Source: Emticicia sp965283955
GTDB lineage: Bacteria; Bacteroidota; Bacteroidia; Cytophagales; Spirosomataceae
Assembly: GCA_965283955.1 (NCBI GenBank)
Contig: CBDIQW010000001.1
Coordinates: 4,216,001 to 4,280,000 of the forward strand
Direction of reading: 5' to 3'
Length of the DNA stretch: 64,000 nucleotides
Below are positions 38,126 to 47,747 of the stretch, in pieces. The position numbers and the translations under genes were made by a program. The notes beneath the pieces were generated by a model. That model was not told where the DNA came from and did no database searches. It saw only the letters and a program-made list of their open reading frames with translations. Position 1 is the stretch's first letter; every line of letters starts with the position of its first letter.

Positions 38126-38584
38126 ATGGGATTAATGTCATTTTTTAAAGGTGTGGGCGAGAAACTTTTCGGAAGTAAAGAAGAGGCTGCACCAGTAGAA
38201 CAAAAAGAAGAATTGAAAGCAAGTGTACTATTAGCACATGTTCAGAAACTTGGATTACCTTTCAATACCCTTACTGTTAAGATTGCTGGTGATACTGTAA
38301 CCTTAGTTGGGGAAGTAGATAAGCAAGAAGATGCTGAGAAAATTGCATTAGCAGTAGGAAATGTAGAAGGCGTACACGTAGTTGATAATCAATTAGTGGT
38401 GGCTACTCCAGAGCCAGAAGCTCAATTCCACACAGTTGTAAGTGGTGATACTCTTTCGAAAATTGCTAAAACCTACTACGGCGATATGATGAAATATCCT
38501 GTGATTTTTGAAGCTAATAAGCCAATGCTTACGCATCCAGATAAAATCTATCCAGGTCAAGTATTAAGAATTCCTGCTCTTTAA
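38126..38584 (+). CDS. BON and LysM domain protein, Kbp/YgaU-like
   Basis: 152 residues with a BON domain (about 30-92, TVKIAGDTVTLVGEV) and a C-terminal LysM domain (about 100-151, HTVVSGDTLSKIAKTYYGD). This layout is that of Kbp (YgaU), a potassium-binding cytoplasmic protein in E. coli, and the N-terminal GLMSFFKGVGEKLFG matches the family start. No signal peptide. Ends at a good terminator. The K+ role is transferred from E. coli. Confidence 0.88.
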   Translation: MGLMSFFKGVGEKLFGSKEEAAPVEQKEELKASVLLAHVQKLGLPFNTLTVKIAGDTVTLVGEVDKQEDAEKIALAVGNVEGVHVVDNQLVVATPEPEAQFHTVVSGDTLSKIAKTYYGDMMKYPVIFEANKPMLTHPDKIYPGQVLRIPAL

Positions 38585-38606
38585 TTTGTATAAGAGAAGT
38601 TATAGA

Positions 38607-38630
38607 AAAGCCCCTCCAGGAGGGGCTTTT
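38607..38630 (+). terminator. Intrinsic terminator after the LysM gene
   Basis: aaaagcccct / aggggctttt stem with TTTTTGTG after it. The GC core resembles the GC-rich element family but is short and symmetric, as expected for a terminator. Confidence 0.8.
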
Positions 38631-38654
38631 TGTGTTAATATCTGTAATCTAATT

Positions 38655-41183
38655 TTATTTTTCAATCACTATCTTTTTAATGATGGTTTTATCATCGAAA
38701 AAGCTTTTTATTAGATAAATACCTGATGAATACTGGTTTATATCAAAAATTTCCTCCTGTTTACCTATTCCTTTTAGTTTTCGTTCTTGCATTATTCTCC
38801 CATTAATATCTGTAATACTAATGCCTGCATTTTTAGGTGTTGTCTTGAAAAACTCAACCACAAACTGCTCACTTGTCGGATTTGGGAAAATGTTTACTAT
38901 ATTTTCTACAGGCTCTTCAGCTGCTAAAGGCTCTAAAATTGTTATTTTTGCACTGCCATTTATGAAACCCACACCACATGAGTTTTTGATTTCTTTTAGT
39001 GTGTAAGTGGTTGATTTAGAAGGTCTTACCTCGATCATAAATGGTGTTTGATTAGCGATAAATGAACGACCATCCGATAGTTTTAGTTCGGCAGGAAGTT
39101 CTCCTGTCAGATTTACTTTCAGTAGAGTGCTATCTCCATTTAATAAGCTTGCATCGCCGCTGATGGTGGCGGTTGCGAGTGGAATAATGGTTACATTAAT
39201 TTTGGCTTTTTTGCTTTCACAGCCATAGCTATTACTTTGGCTAACGAAGTAGCTTAATATTCCAACATTACCAGTCGGTGGAATGATATTCAGAAATGGT
39301 TTTATATCAAGTTCGCCCGTGTACCATTTTAGATTTGTACCTATGGCAGTGAGAGCAGCAGTTTCACTATTTTGACAAAAAGTATAGTTCTCAACAACAA
39401 CAGGAGGTTGCGGAGGGGGGATAATACTTAAAGGCCCTAAAACTGAACTAAAATAGTTGGTGTTTTTGGCGGCCACTTTTATTCTGTATCCACTTCCAGT
39501 CTGAAAATTCATAGGGATTTGTGCCGAAAGCGTAAACAAAGAAACTTGGGTTGGTAAATCAGTATAATTATTGCCAGTTGGGTCAGAAATTTGAATAACT
39601 AATTGGCTGTTGCTGGATAATTTACCAATTATTGAAATTGAAAGTCTAATATTTTGCCCCTGACAAATTGTACTGGTAGATAGTGCTTCAGCTTGAATTT
39701 GTGGCTGAATAACATTGATAGCCGCTGAACCACCAGTGCTGCCAGTTCCGCACATATTTTTTACTGAAATAATTGAGTAGCTTGTGCTTTCAGTAGGCGA
39801 TTTGGAAATTACATAAGAATTTTGTAGAAAATTCTCAACCAAAGTCCCATCTGAAAGTTGAAAAGACCATGCTCCACTTCCTTCTAAATTTACAACTAAG
39901 TTGGTACTTTCACCAGCGTTAATGTTGGCGTTTGTGCTTGAAATAGTAGCACTTGGATAGGTTCTTACGGCAAAATGCTCACTGATTGGACTTACAGTTT
40001 CGGGGCGTGTTGCTGTTAAGCGAATACGGTAGTTGTCACCTTCGGGTAGCGTGAATGGTAGTTTTATCGCTATTTTGTCACCAATAAACTTTGCTTCAAT
40101 TCGTTGAAAATTCTTGCCGTTTTTGTCCGAAATATCAACAAATAATTGATTGTTGTTCTCAAACATTCCTTCCAGATTAAACTTAATTTTTACCGAATCT
40201 CCTATACAATAAACTTTCTTATCAAGCTCTTCAACACTCAAAAAATTAGAATTTCGCGAAACAATTTGGTATTCGGCCAGTGGTGAAAAGCGAATGGCAA
40301 ACGAAGCCTGCATTTTTTGGTATTGCTGTTCGGTGAAGACATTGCCACAACGCTGCTGATACGACATAATATTATCAATGGGCGGACTGAAAGTACTTCC
40401 GTGAGCATCTTGCAGATTTGAAGGTGTTTTTTCATCGCAATTGAAGGCATAAATGAGCGGCAGGCGTTCAAATGGGTCGGCTTGGGTGTCGCAGAGTTGG
40501 TCGCCAGTTGATACGCAGTTAGAGCCTGCTCCACGAGTGACAAGTTCTCTTTTGCTTATATCTGCATGATTACTATCTTGAAAAGTGTGTAAAAGCCCAA
40601 AATAATGCCCAATTTCGTGAAGAAATGTTTTGTTCTTTAGATTATTGAAATCGTCTTCGGTTCGCTCAAAATAAGAATAAAAAATACGATTGGTGCTTGC
40701 CGCATAGCTTGGCAAGGCGGCATATCCACTCAAAATCGTGAGATTTTGAAGTGTAATATATTTTACAAAATAGATATTAATGGCATCCGAAACATCGTTT
40801 GCCTGACGAAGAGCTACTTCATCGACAATCTTGAAATCGGCGTATTGGTCGCTTTTTATCTGAAATACTTTATCGTTGTAGAGATAAAGTTGAATATTGA
40901 TATTTTGCAGATACAGATTGGCGTTAGTGATGATGGTTCTAACATCAGATTCGCTCAAAAAACTACTGGCATTTGTACCCGAAACTACGTTTGCTTTTAC
41001 GGCTACTCGATAATTTACTGCTCGTGCATTTTTTTGCTGCTTGAACTGCCGAAATAACTCAAGTAATTCTTGTTTCTGTTGGTCGTTTGGGGAAGGTGTA
41101 CCGCACTGAAACTGGGCAAAAAGATTTTTGCCTTGCCCCAGCAGAAGAAGCAATAGAAGTATTAAAAATTTTACTTTTTTCAT
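38655..41183 (-). CDS. M43 pappalysin-like metalloprotease with T9SS sorting domain
   Basis: 842-residue secreted protease. The signal peptide (VKFLILLLLLLLG) cleaves near FAQFQ. The catalytic site H188-E-I-G-H192-Y-F-G195-L-L-H198 fits the M43 cytophagalysin/pappalysin HExxHxxGLxH, and a Met-turn lies at PIDNIMSYQQRCGN. Ig-like segments follow (about 310-740). The C-terminal sorting domain opens VNIFPNPTSEQFVVEFF and ends in YLIKSFFDDKTIIKKIVIEK, so export is by T9SS. The signal region holds GQGKNLFAQ, which resembles the GC-rich-element-derived segment in the gene at 6863 and could be a decayed copy. Confidence 0.9.
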   Translation of the reverse strand: MKKVKFLILLLLLLLGQGKNLFAQFQCGTPSPNDQQKQELLELFRQFKQQKNARAVNYRVAVKANVVSGTNASSFLSESDVRTIITNANLYLQNINIQLYLYNDKVFQIKSDQYADFKIVDEVALRQANDVSDAINIYFVKYITLQNLTILSGYAALPSYAASTNRIFYSYFERTEDDFNNLKNKTFLHEIGHYFGLLHTFQDSNHADISKRELVTRGAGSNCVSTGDQLCDTQADPFERLPLIYAFNCDEKTPSNLQDAHGSTFSPPIDNIMSYQQRCGNVFTEQQYQKMQASFAIRFSPLAEYQIVSRNSNFLSVEELDKKVYCIGDSVKIKFNLEGMFENNNQLFVDISDKNGKNFQRIEAKFIGDKIAIKLPFTLPEGDNYRIRLTATRPETVSPISEHFAVRTYPSATISSTNANINAGESTNLVVNLEGSGAWSFQLSDGTLVENFLQNSYVISKSPTESTSYSIISVKNMCGTGSTGGSAAINVIQPQIQAEALSTSTICQGQNIRLSISIIGKLSSNSQLVIQISDPTGNNYTDLPTQVSLFTLSAQIPMNFQTGSGYRIKVAAKNTNYFSSVLGPLSIIPPPQPPVVVENYTFCQNSETAALTAIGTNLKWYTGELDIKPFLNIIPPTGNVGILSYFVSQSNSYGCESKKAKINVTIIPLATATISGDASLLNGDSTLLKVNLTGELPAELKLSDGRSFIANQTPFMIEVRPSKSTTYTLKEIKNSCGVGFINGSAKITILEPLAAEEPVENIVNIFPNPTSEQFVVEFFKTTPKNAGISITDINGRIMQERKLKGIGKQEEIFDINQYSSGIYLIKSFFDDKTIIKKIVIEK

Positions 41184-41389
41184 TTATTATAAGGGACTCT
41201 CTCAATTTTTCATCATAACAACAGCGATGCGTTTTTTACAGCAAAAATTTTGCCGAAGGAATTTTTGGGACTGTATTTTTATATAAAGGTAACAAATTGA
41301 TGGGCTTGGGAAGAAATGTTCGTCAGAATTTGAGTTAATTTCTCAAGGCTTTTATTGAATGGTCAATAAAAAAACTTCATGCCAAAATC
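41184..41389. other. Intergenic region before the first kinase gene
   Basis: 206 bp after the kinase stop and before the protease start, both minus strand. It should hold the protease promoter. No convincing TAnnTTTG box, hairpin or ORF was seen. Confidence 0.3.
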
Positions 41390-44333
41390 TTATAACGGAA
41401 TCGTAATTTTTACCTCCGTACCTTCAGGAAGGTCTTGATAAACAATGAAATCGTGCTTTGTTGAGGCGTTGGATAGAAGTTTTAATCGCTCTTCGGTGGC
41501 CGAAGTGGAGAACGAATCGAACTGCCTTATTCGTTTGGCGTTTATTTCTTGGGCTTTTGCTCGGCCGATTCCGTTGTCGGTTACGGTACAGATAATGTTT
41601 TCTTCGGTAGTGTCTAATTCAAAATGTATTTCAATTGATTTTTTGCCGTTTTTGTGCAGTAAACCGTGCCGAATGGCATTTTCGACAAATGGCTGAATCA
41701 ATAATGGTGGAATCTGATGATAATCTTCGTCAATCGTATCGCCAAGCGTGATAGCATAACTGAAACCTTCCGAAAAACGCATCTTTTCGAGGTCGAGGTA
41801 TTTAGTCAGAATTTCGATTTCGGTAGCAATTGGAATGCTTTTTTTGCTCGAAACCTCTAAAACTTGGCGTGTAAGATGAGTGAAATTGCTCAGTTGGTCG
41901 CTGGCGGTAGATTTATTGCCAAATAAAAACTGTTCTTGAATACCATTGAGCGTATTGTACATAAAATGCTGATTCATCTGCGATTTGATAGCCGTAAGCA
42001 AATGCACTTGTAGGTTCTTTTCGAGTGTTAATTTCTCGGCTTGTAGTTCAGCTTCTCGTTTGACACGTCTGATGTTTTGACTAATGAAAAAATAGGCCAC
42101 AAGTGCAATCAACCCAAGAATTAAACTCCAAAACCAAAACGTTTTCCAGAAGGGTTGATTGATGCTAAACTTAAACGAAACTATTTTACTTTCAAGTCCA
42201 TCGGTATCAACGGATTTTATTTGCACTTGGTAGTTATCGGGCGAAAGTTCGGGTAAACTTAGGGTATGAGCATTGGCGGGTAGGAGTTCCCAGTTTTTAT
42301 TATTGATTTTATAATAGGTTTTTATTTCGCCGATATTTCGGTACGATAAAACTGAAAAATGAATGTCAATATTATTTTGATTGTAGTCAAGTGTCTGATT
42401 ATCAGTTAATTGTATTTGTTTTTTGTTGCTTTCAAAATCGTTGATGATGATTTTGGGCGGAAAAGTGCTTTTGCTGGCTTGGTTAGTTGGAAAGCTAACT
42501 AAGCCCGATAAAGTTGCCACATAAACGGTATCTTTCACGAAAGCCAAGTCTTTGAGGTCGGCTTCTGGGAGGCCGTCGGCTTTCGTAAAGGTCTTTATTT
42601 GTTGGGTGGCAAAATCGTAGGTTTGCACGGCTCGCTCGGTGAGCCACCAAAGCTGATTATTATGGTATTTTATTTTATAGATACCGTCGTCTTCAAGGCC
42701 AGATTCTTTGTTTAGGTGTTTTACTACCCGATTATTTTCAATAAAATAGATGCCTTTGGTGCTGGTAGCAGCAAAAATCGTGCTTTTTGAGCCTTCTCGA
42801 ATGGCCAAGTCTAAGGCCGATATTGTTTCGTTTTGGGCTTTGATTTCGGATTGTTGCTTGGCCGAATCTAACCGCCAAAGCCCGTTAGAAGTAGCGAGAA
42901 AAATTGATTTAGTTGAGGTATCAATTACTGCTGAACGAAATCGTACGGCTCCGACACTAAACTGCTCAACTTTATGTGCTGGATTCCAGTCGTAGGTTCC
43001 TGTAAAGCCCGTTGCAGCTACCAAAACTTTGTTTTTATCATAAGTTTTAATGTCTTTTATGGCATATTTTCCGACTGGAGTTACTTTTTTTGTCTTACTA
43101 TCAATCTGATAAAACTTATCGGAGCTAAACAATATTCTCTTTTTGTCGAGTATCGTAATGCAGCGAAAACACCTCATCGTTAGTGTGGCCATTGTGCAGG
43201 TTTTGCTTGGTGAGTGTTTTTAGATTTAGCTGATAAATTTCGTTTTTGGTAGTACCAAATACGATACCATTTTCTTCACTAACAGCTCGAAGTTTAGAAA
43301 AACTGAGTTGAGGTGCAATTACTTTCATGCTCAACGATGGAACAAATAAAATCCCTGAATTGATGGTAGAAATCCAGAAATTTCCTTCGTTGTCTTTGAT
43401 AGCAGCCGTAATATTTTTGTCAGTAATGTTAGGGAAATATTGTTTTTTTAGGCTTTGTGTATCTACCAAATAAAAACCAGAAGAAGTATAGACCCCTAAA
43501 TATTGCTGGTCGATTAAACTCATGTTTTGAACAAGGCTTGCCCCGACAAGCGAAATTTTGCCTGTTATTTGTCCATTTTCAAGCACAAAAATGTGCGTTG
43601 CGTTGAGTTTTGGTATAAAATAGATTTTCTTATTGTAAACCGCATGATAAAAAGCATTTGCCTGTTTGGGTATCGAAAACTCAATTTGTTTGCCCTCGGA
43701 CGAAGTACCGATTATTTTGTTTAAAAGCTCTGAATACCTATAACAATATTGTTTGTCGGTACTGGCGTGGGGCGATGGCGATTCTTGAAAAACGGTTCGG
43801 GTAATTTTTTGGAGTTTTATGTCAAAAATTCTTACGCTACGATTTTCCATTGATAATAGGTAGCGGCCTTGCAGGATTCGACCTTGATAAAAATTACCGA
43901 TTGGCTTGAGCTGATGACAGAAATTAAGGCTGTCGGCTTCGGTATAGAAAAATTGCCCTGAGAAATTCTGACACCAGATTCGACCATTGCCGTCTTCTAT
44001 CAAATTACTGAGCGATTTTCCATCTTGCTTTTTGCTCGAAAAAAGCTTGAATTCGCTGCCATCGTAGCGATAAAGGCCTTTGTCTGTGCCAAACCACATA
44101 AAACCACGCTTATCTTGTAATAAATCATAGACCGTATTGGTGGGCATTCCGTGGGCTTTATCGAGCGACCGATAACTAAAATCTTGACTAAAACCGACTT
44201 GGAAAAAGAATAAAAGTAAGAGGGTGAGTAGTCGGCGAATAGTTAGATGCCCATTATCTAACGCTTCACAAAATGAAGCAGAGAGCTTTGTTTTTTTGCT
44301 ATAAAGTTTCGATATTGGTGAAAGAGTAAACAT
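41390..44333 (-). CDS. LytS-type sensor kinase with two-component propeller (one-base frameshift)
   Basis: Membrane sensor kinase. After an N-terminal hydrophobic segment (LLTLLLLFFFQVGFSQ) comes a periplasmic propeller with two-component-regulator repeats (LLQDKRGFMWFGTDKGLYRYDG, seen in two parts, and NEGNFWISTINSGILF), then a Y_Y_Y-like domain, one membrane helix (FWFWSLILGLIALVAYFF) and a His_kinase/HATPase pair. The H-box is SQMNQHFMYNTLNGIQEQF with Q in place of the usual P; the N-box is PPLLIQPFVENAIRHGL; the G-box is DNGIGRAKAQEI. The frame slips in the A5/T5 run at 43140-43144; removing one base gives DTRQKRILFSSDK. About 980 residues. Partner is probably the LytTR regulator at 46446. 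Confidence 0.85.
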
Positions 44334-44358
44334 TTTTTATAACAGCATGATGTGGGTT

Positions 44359-46222
44359 TTAGCTTAAAGGAATCTTGATGGTCACTTTTGTGCCTGTCGA
44401 GTTTCCGTTAGTATCTTTTAAATCTTCGTAATGTACAAAGTCGGTGGTATTGAATTGGTTGCTGAGCAATCGGAGACGTTCTTCGGTGGCGGCAGTCGAA
44501 AACGACTCGTGTTGTTGGATGCGTTTACTCTTAATTTCGGCCGATTTTTCACGCCCAATACCATTGTCTTCAACGGTGCAAATGATATTCTCTTCGGAAG
44601 CATCTAAATCGAAATTGATGTATATTTTTTTGTCTCCTTGCTTGTGCATGAGGCCGTGCTTGATTGAGTTTTCGACAAATGGCTGAATCAGCATCGGCGG
44701 AATTTGATGGTAATCTTCGTCGATATTTTTGCCTTGCGAAATCTCGTATTGAAAACCATCGGCAAAACGAATTTTTTCGAGTTCGAGGTATTTTGTCAGA
44801 ATCTCTTTTTCGGTTTCGAGCGAAATACGTTTTTTGCCAGAAATAGTCAGGATTTGGCGAGTTAAGTACGTGAAATTGCCCATTTGCTCGTTCGCTAAGT
44901 TTTTATCGCCGTACATAAATTGCTCTTGAATACTATTGAGAGCATTGAACATAAAGTGCGGATTCATTTGGCTTTTCAGTGCTTTCAGTTCGCTTTCAGT
45001 GGCTTTTTGTTCGATTTCGATGCGTCGTTTGGCTTCTTCGAGTTGGTTTTGTAAAATTTCATTCTCTTTCTTAGTCCTGAATCTTGTAAACGAAAAATAG
45101 CTGATAGAAGCCAAGGCCAAAATACTTGCCAAAATACCGTAGATAAGAGTAGTTTTTCGTTTTGATTCAAGTTCAGAGATTTGCGTTTGTTGTGCAAGGG
45201 TTTTTTATTTGTGCTTCTTTTTTCTCTGTTTCGTATTTGGTGTTTAGCTCTTGAATAGATTTGTTTTTTTCGATACTAAAAAGGCTATCTTTTAGCTGGG
45301 TATATTTTTGTAGATAAAAATACGCATTTCGAAAATCGTTTATTTTCGAGTAATTTTTTTGTAACTCAAAGTAAATGTCACTCATGCCCTCATTGTCTTG
45401 GTTGGCGATACTTATGGTTTTGGCTTCGTTGAGGTATTTAAGACTTTGTACGGGTTGCCCCAAAACGGCATATACTTTGCCTAAATTTTTGAGATTTTTC
45501 CCTCGCACAAAATCTACATGGTTTTTTTCGATTTCGGTTTTGGCTTGTTCAAACAAGATTCGTGCTTTTTCGTATTGATTTAATTCAAAATAAGATTTGC
45601 CTAAATTATCAAGCGTTAGTGCAATTCCAAAACCAATATTTAGCTTTTTGCAGATACCCAACACACTTTCATAAATCGGGATAGTTTTGGCAAATTGCTT
45701 GAGATTTGTATAGGAATTAGCCAAATTTGTAAGAATAGCCGCCCGATTTTGTGAAAGAGTATCGCTTCGCTGAATCAGAAGCTGGTCGGCTTCGGTCAAT
45801 AATTTAATGGCTTTATCATCATGGAATGTATGTGAAAAAACATTAGCCAAATTACTTTTTCCGATGATTATGTTGGGGTAATCTTTGGTTTGTTCGGCCA
45901 ATTTGAGACCCTGTAAGTAGTAGCTGATGGCTATATCGTTTAAAGCTCGATTGAAATAATAATTGCCGATACAGTTGAGCGACCTAATTTTGCCGAGTCG
46001 ATAGTTTAGTTTATTGGCAATTTGATTTGCTTCGGTGGCCATTTTCAGTATGAGTGTATCAGCTCTGAAGGTAGCTGCCACACATGCATCAATCAATAAT
46101 TCGGTTCGGATGGTATCTTTTTGAGGATGATTTTGTAAGTCTTTCAGTAGGTTTTCGTAAGTTTTTTGTCCGAAAGTGCTGAATGAAACCCAGATAAATA
46201 AAAAGGTGAATATTTTTTTCAT
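44359..46222 (-). CDS. LytS-type sensor kinase with TPR sensor (one-base frameshift)
   Basis: ATG at 46222 begins a signal peptide ending STFGQ. About seven TPR-like repeats follow (such as IGNYYFNRALNDIAISYYLQ, LANSYTNLKQFAKTIPIYES, LDNLGKSYFELNQYEKARIL). The frame slips in the T6 run at 45201-45206; with five, QIKTLAQQTQISELESKRKT leads into one membrane helix (SILALASISYFSF) and the kinase. The H-box SQMNPHFMFNALNSIQEQF and N-box PPMLIQPFVENSIKHGL are canonical, and the G-box is DNGIGREKSAE. About 620 residues. It lies next to the other kinase and the LytTR regulator, so both kinases may feed one regulator. Confidence 0.86.
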
Positions 46223-46263
46223 AGACTGAAATTTGTCAGTTGGAATTGTCTTTTTACTTCCGT

Positions 46264-46433
46264 TGTTAGTGAGGACACCAAAGCCGTCAGGCTATTACAA
46301 AATTGAAGAATACAGATTACAAATTGTTGATTTTAGAATGTTTTTATTCCTCAAATTCTACAATTTATAATTATCAATCCTTAATCGTCAATCAAAAAAA
46401 ACTTAATCTGACGGCTATGGGGAGGACACTGAC
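46264..46433. repeat. Inverted-repeat pair flanking an AT-rich segment
   Basis: Arms at 46264-46292 (gttagtgaggacaccaaagc and on) and 46405-46433 (ctgacggctatggggaggac and on) are partly inverted copies, sharing ctgacggct and gtcctcac-like cores. About 110 bp lie between. It sits between the TPR kinase and its LytTR regulator. Likely a miniature element. Confidence 0.4.
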
Positions 46434-46445
46434 AATGGCATAGTT

Positions 46446-47198
46446 TCATACCTTCACTCCCGCAATAAACTCATCAAATTCTTTCACTTTTTCACGAGCA
46501 ATTGGGGCCGAGAAACCATTCGCAAATTCTATCATTGCTCCATCTTTTTTATTGTATTTCATAATCTGATGCGAATTTATCAGATAAGAGCGGTGTATTC
46601 TGTAAAAACGAGTATCATTTGCCAGCAGCTCATCAAATTCTTTGATTTTTTTGCTTACGAGGGTTTTTCCTGTCTTCGTAATCACATTGGTGTATGAACC
46701 ATCGGCTTCAAAAAAATAAATGTCTTCGAGTTGGACGAATACTAAGCTATCGGCCATCGGGAGAGCAATTTTTTGGAGTTTATTGACACTCAAGTTTTCT
46801 TTCAAGACATTCACTCGTTGAATGATTTGGTTTTGACCCACCATTTTTACTGCCTTTTCGGCGGCGGCTAACACTTTTGAAATACTGATTGGCTTCAGAA
46901 TATAATCAACGGCCGAAACCTCGAAGGCTTGCAGGGCAAAATCAGAATAAGCCGTGCAGAAAATTGTCTCGAATGTAGGCTGATTGAAGTAATCAAAGAG
47001 CATAAAACCATTTTCTTCGGGCATTTCGATGTCCAAAAAAACGAGGTCAATCGTGTGTTTATTGATAAGTTTTACCGCCGATTTTACATCAGAAGCTTCA
47101 TCAATTATATGAATCATCGAACAATGTTCGGTAATTATCTGGCGAAGCAATGAGCGTGCCGCAGGTTCGTCATCTACGATGATGGCGTTGAGAGTCAT
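46446..47198 (-). CDS. LytTR-family response regulator
   Basis: 250 residues. The receiver domain has the acidic pair D9-D10, the phospho-acceptor D56 in LVFLDIEMP, and K102 in DYILKPISISK. The C-terminal LytTR DNA-binding domain (about 140-248) has IYFFEADGSYTNVITKTGKT, FYRIHRSYLINSHQI and KDGAMIEFANGFSAPIAREK. It is the natural partner of the two LytS kinases and the best candidate to bind the phased repeats at 47280, 49148 and 50875. Transcribed away from the first of these. Confidence 0.94.
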   Translation of the reverse strand: MTLNAIIVDDEPAARSLLRQIITEHCSMIHIIDEASDVKSAVKLINKHTIDLVFLDIEMPEENGFMLFDYFNQPTFETIFCTAYSDFALQAFEVSAVDYILKPISISKVLAAAEKAVKMVGQNQIIQRVNVLKENLSVNKLQKIALPMADSLVFVQLEDIYFFEADGSYTNVITKTGKTLVSKKIKEFDELLANDTRFYRIHRSYLINSHQIMKYNKKDGAMIEFANGFSAPIAREKVKEFDEFIAGVKV

Positions 47199-47279
47199 AA
47201 GTATAAACTAAAATGAGAGGTTAAATATATCACATAGTTTTTAGAAATAACTAAAAAAAGTGCGGATAGTTTGAAATCC

Positions 47280-47367
47280 TTCGTGAATCAAAACCAACAA
47301 TTCATGATTTATCGGCTACACTTCGTGAAGTTACAATAAATACGTATAAGCGAGTGATGTAGTTTTG
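47280..47367 (+). promoter_or_regulatory. LytTR-type promoter 1: three 21-bp-phased repeats plus -7 box
   Basis: Direct repeats ttcgtgaa at 47280, ttcatgat at 47301 and ttcgtgaa at 47322, each start 21 bp after the last. TAGTTTTG follows at 47360-47367, 38 bp after the last repeat start. It sits before the exported L7/L12-like gene (ATG 47403). LytTR proteins bind direct repeats with about this spacing. Confidence 0.7.
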
Positions 47368-47402
47368 AAATGTAAAATCAAAAACGCTAAAACATTAGTA
47401 TC

Positions 47403-47717
47403 ATGAAAAAAATATTCTTTGTATTCGCCCTCGCTATTATCGGATTAACTTCTCCAGCTACTCAAGTTAAAGCTCAGAGTACTTTTCAGAAAGAGCAGCC
47501 AACGCTTCTTATCGTTACAGCCAGCCAACCAAAAGCCAAGCAATCGGTAGCTAAAGTTTTATCGTCGATGTTTGGGCTAAACTTCGGTGCAACCATGAAA
47601 CAACTTAGCCAAGGAACGTCAGTTGTAGTTACCATAAAAACAGGGGTGACTAAGGAAGAAGCTGCATCAATTAAATCTGCTTTAGAAGCAGCAGGTGCTG
47701 AGGTTGAAGTGAAATAA
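47403..47717 (+). CDS. Exported protein resembling the L7/L12 C-terminal domain
   Basis: 104 residues with a signal peptide (KKIFFVFALAIIGLTSPA, cleavage near VKAQ). The rest (about 30-104) follows the ribosomal L7/L12 C-terminal domain: QSVAKVLSSMFGLNFGATMK lines up with the [20 protein letters not shown] helix pair, and GVTKEEAASIKSALEAAGAE matches its C-terminal helix and strand, ending VEVK. It lacks the L7/L12 dimer domain and hinge, and it is exported, so it is not the ribosomal stalk protein. Probably an extracellular domain of unknown role, driven by the first LytTR-type promoter together with the next gene. Confidence 0.72.
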   Translation: MKKIFFVFALAIIGLTSPATQVKAQSTFQKEQPTLLIVTASQPKAKQSVAKVLSSMFGLNFGATMKQLSQGTSVVVTIKTGVTKEEAASIKSALEAAGAEVEVK

Positions 47718-47747
47718 CCAAATCATGACATTTTAATAATTACTCCC

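Noticed and set aside
47403..47717. rplL ribosomal protein gene
   Set aside because: It has a signal peptide and lacks the N-terminal dimer domain and hinge; it is also far from any rplJ or rpoB.
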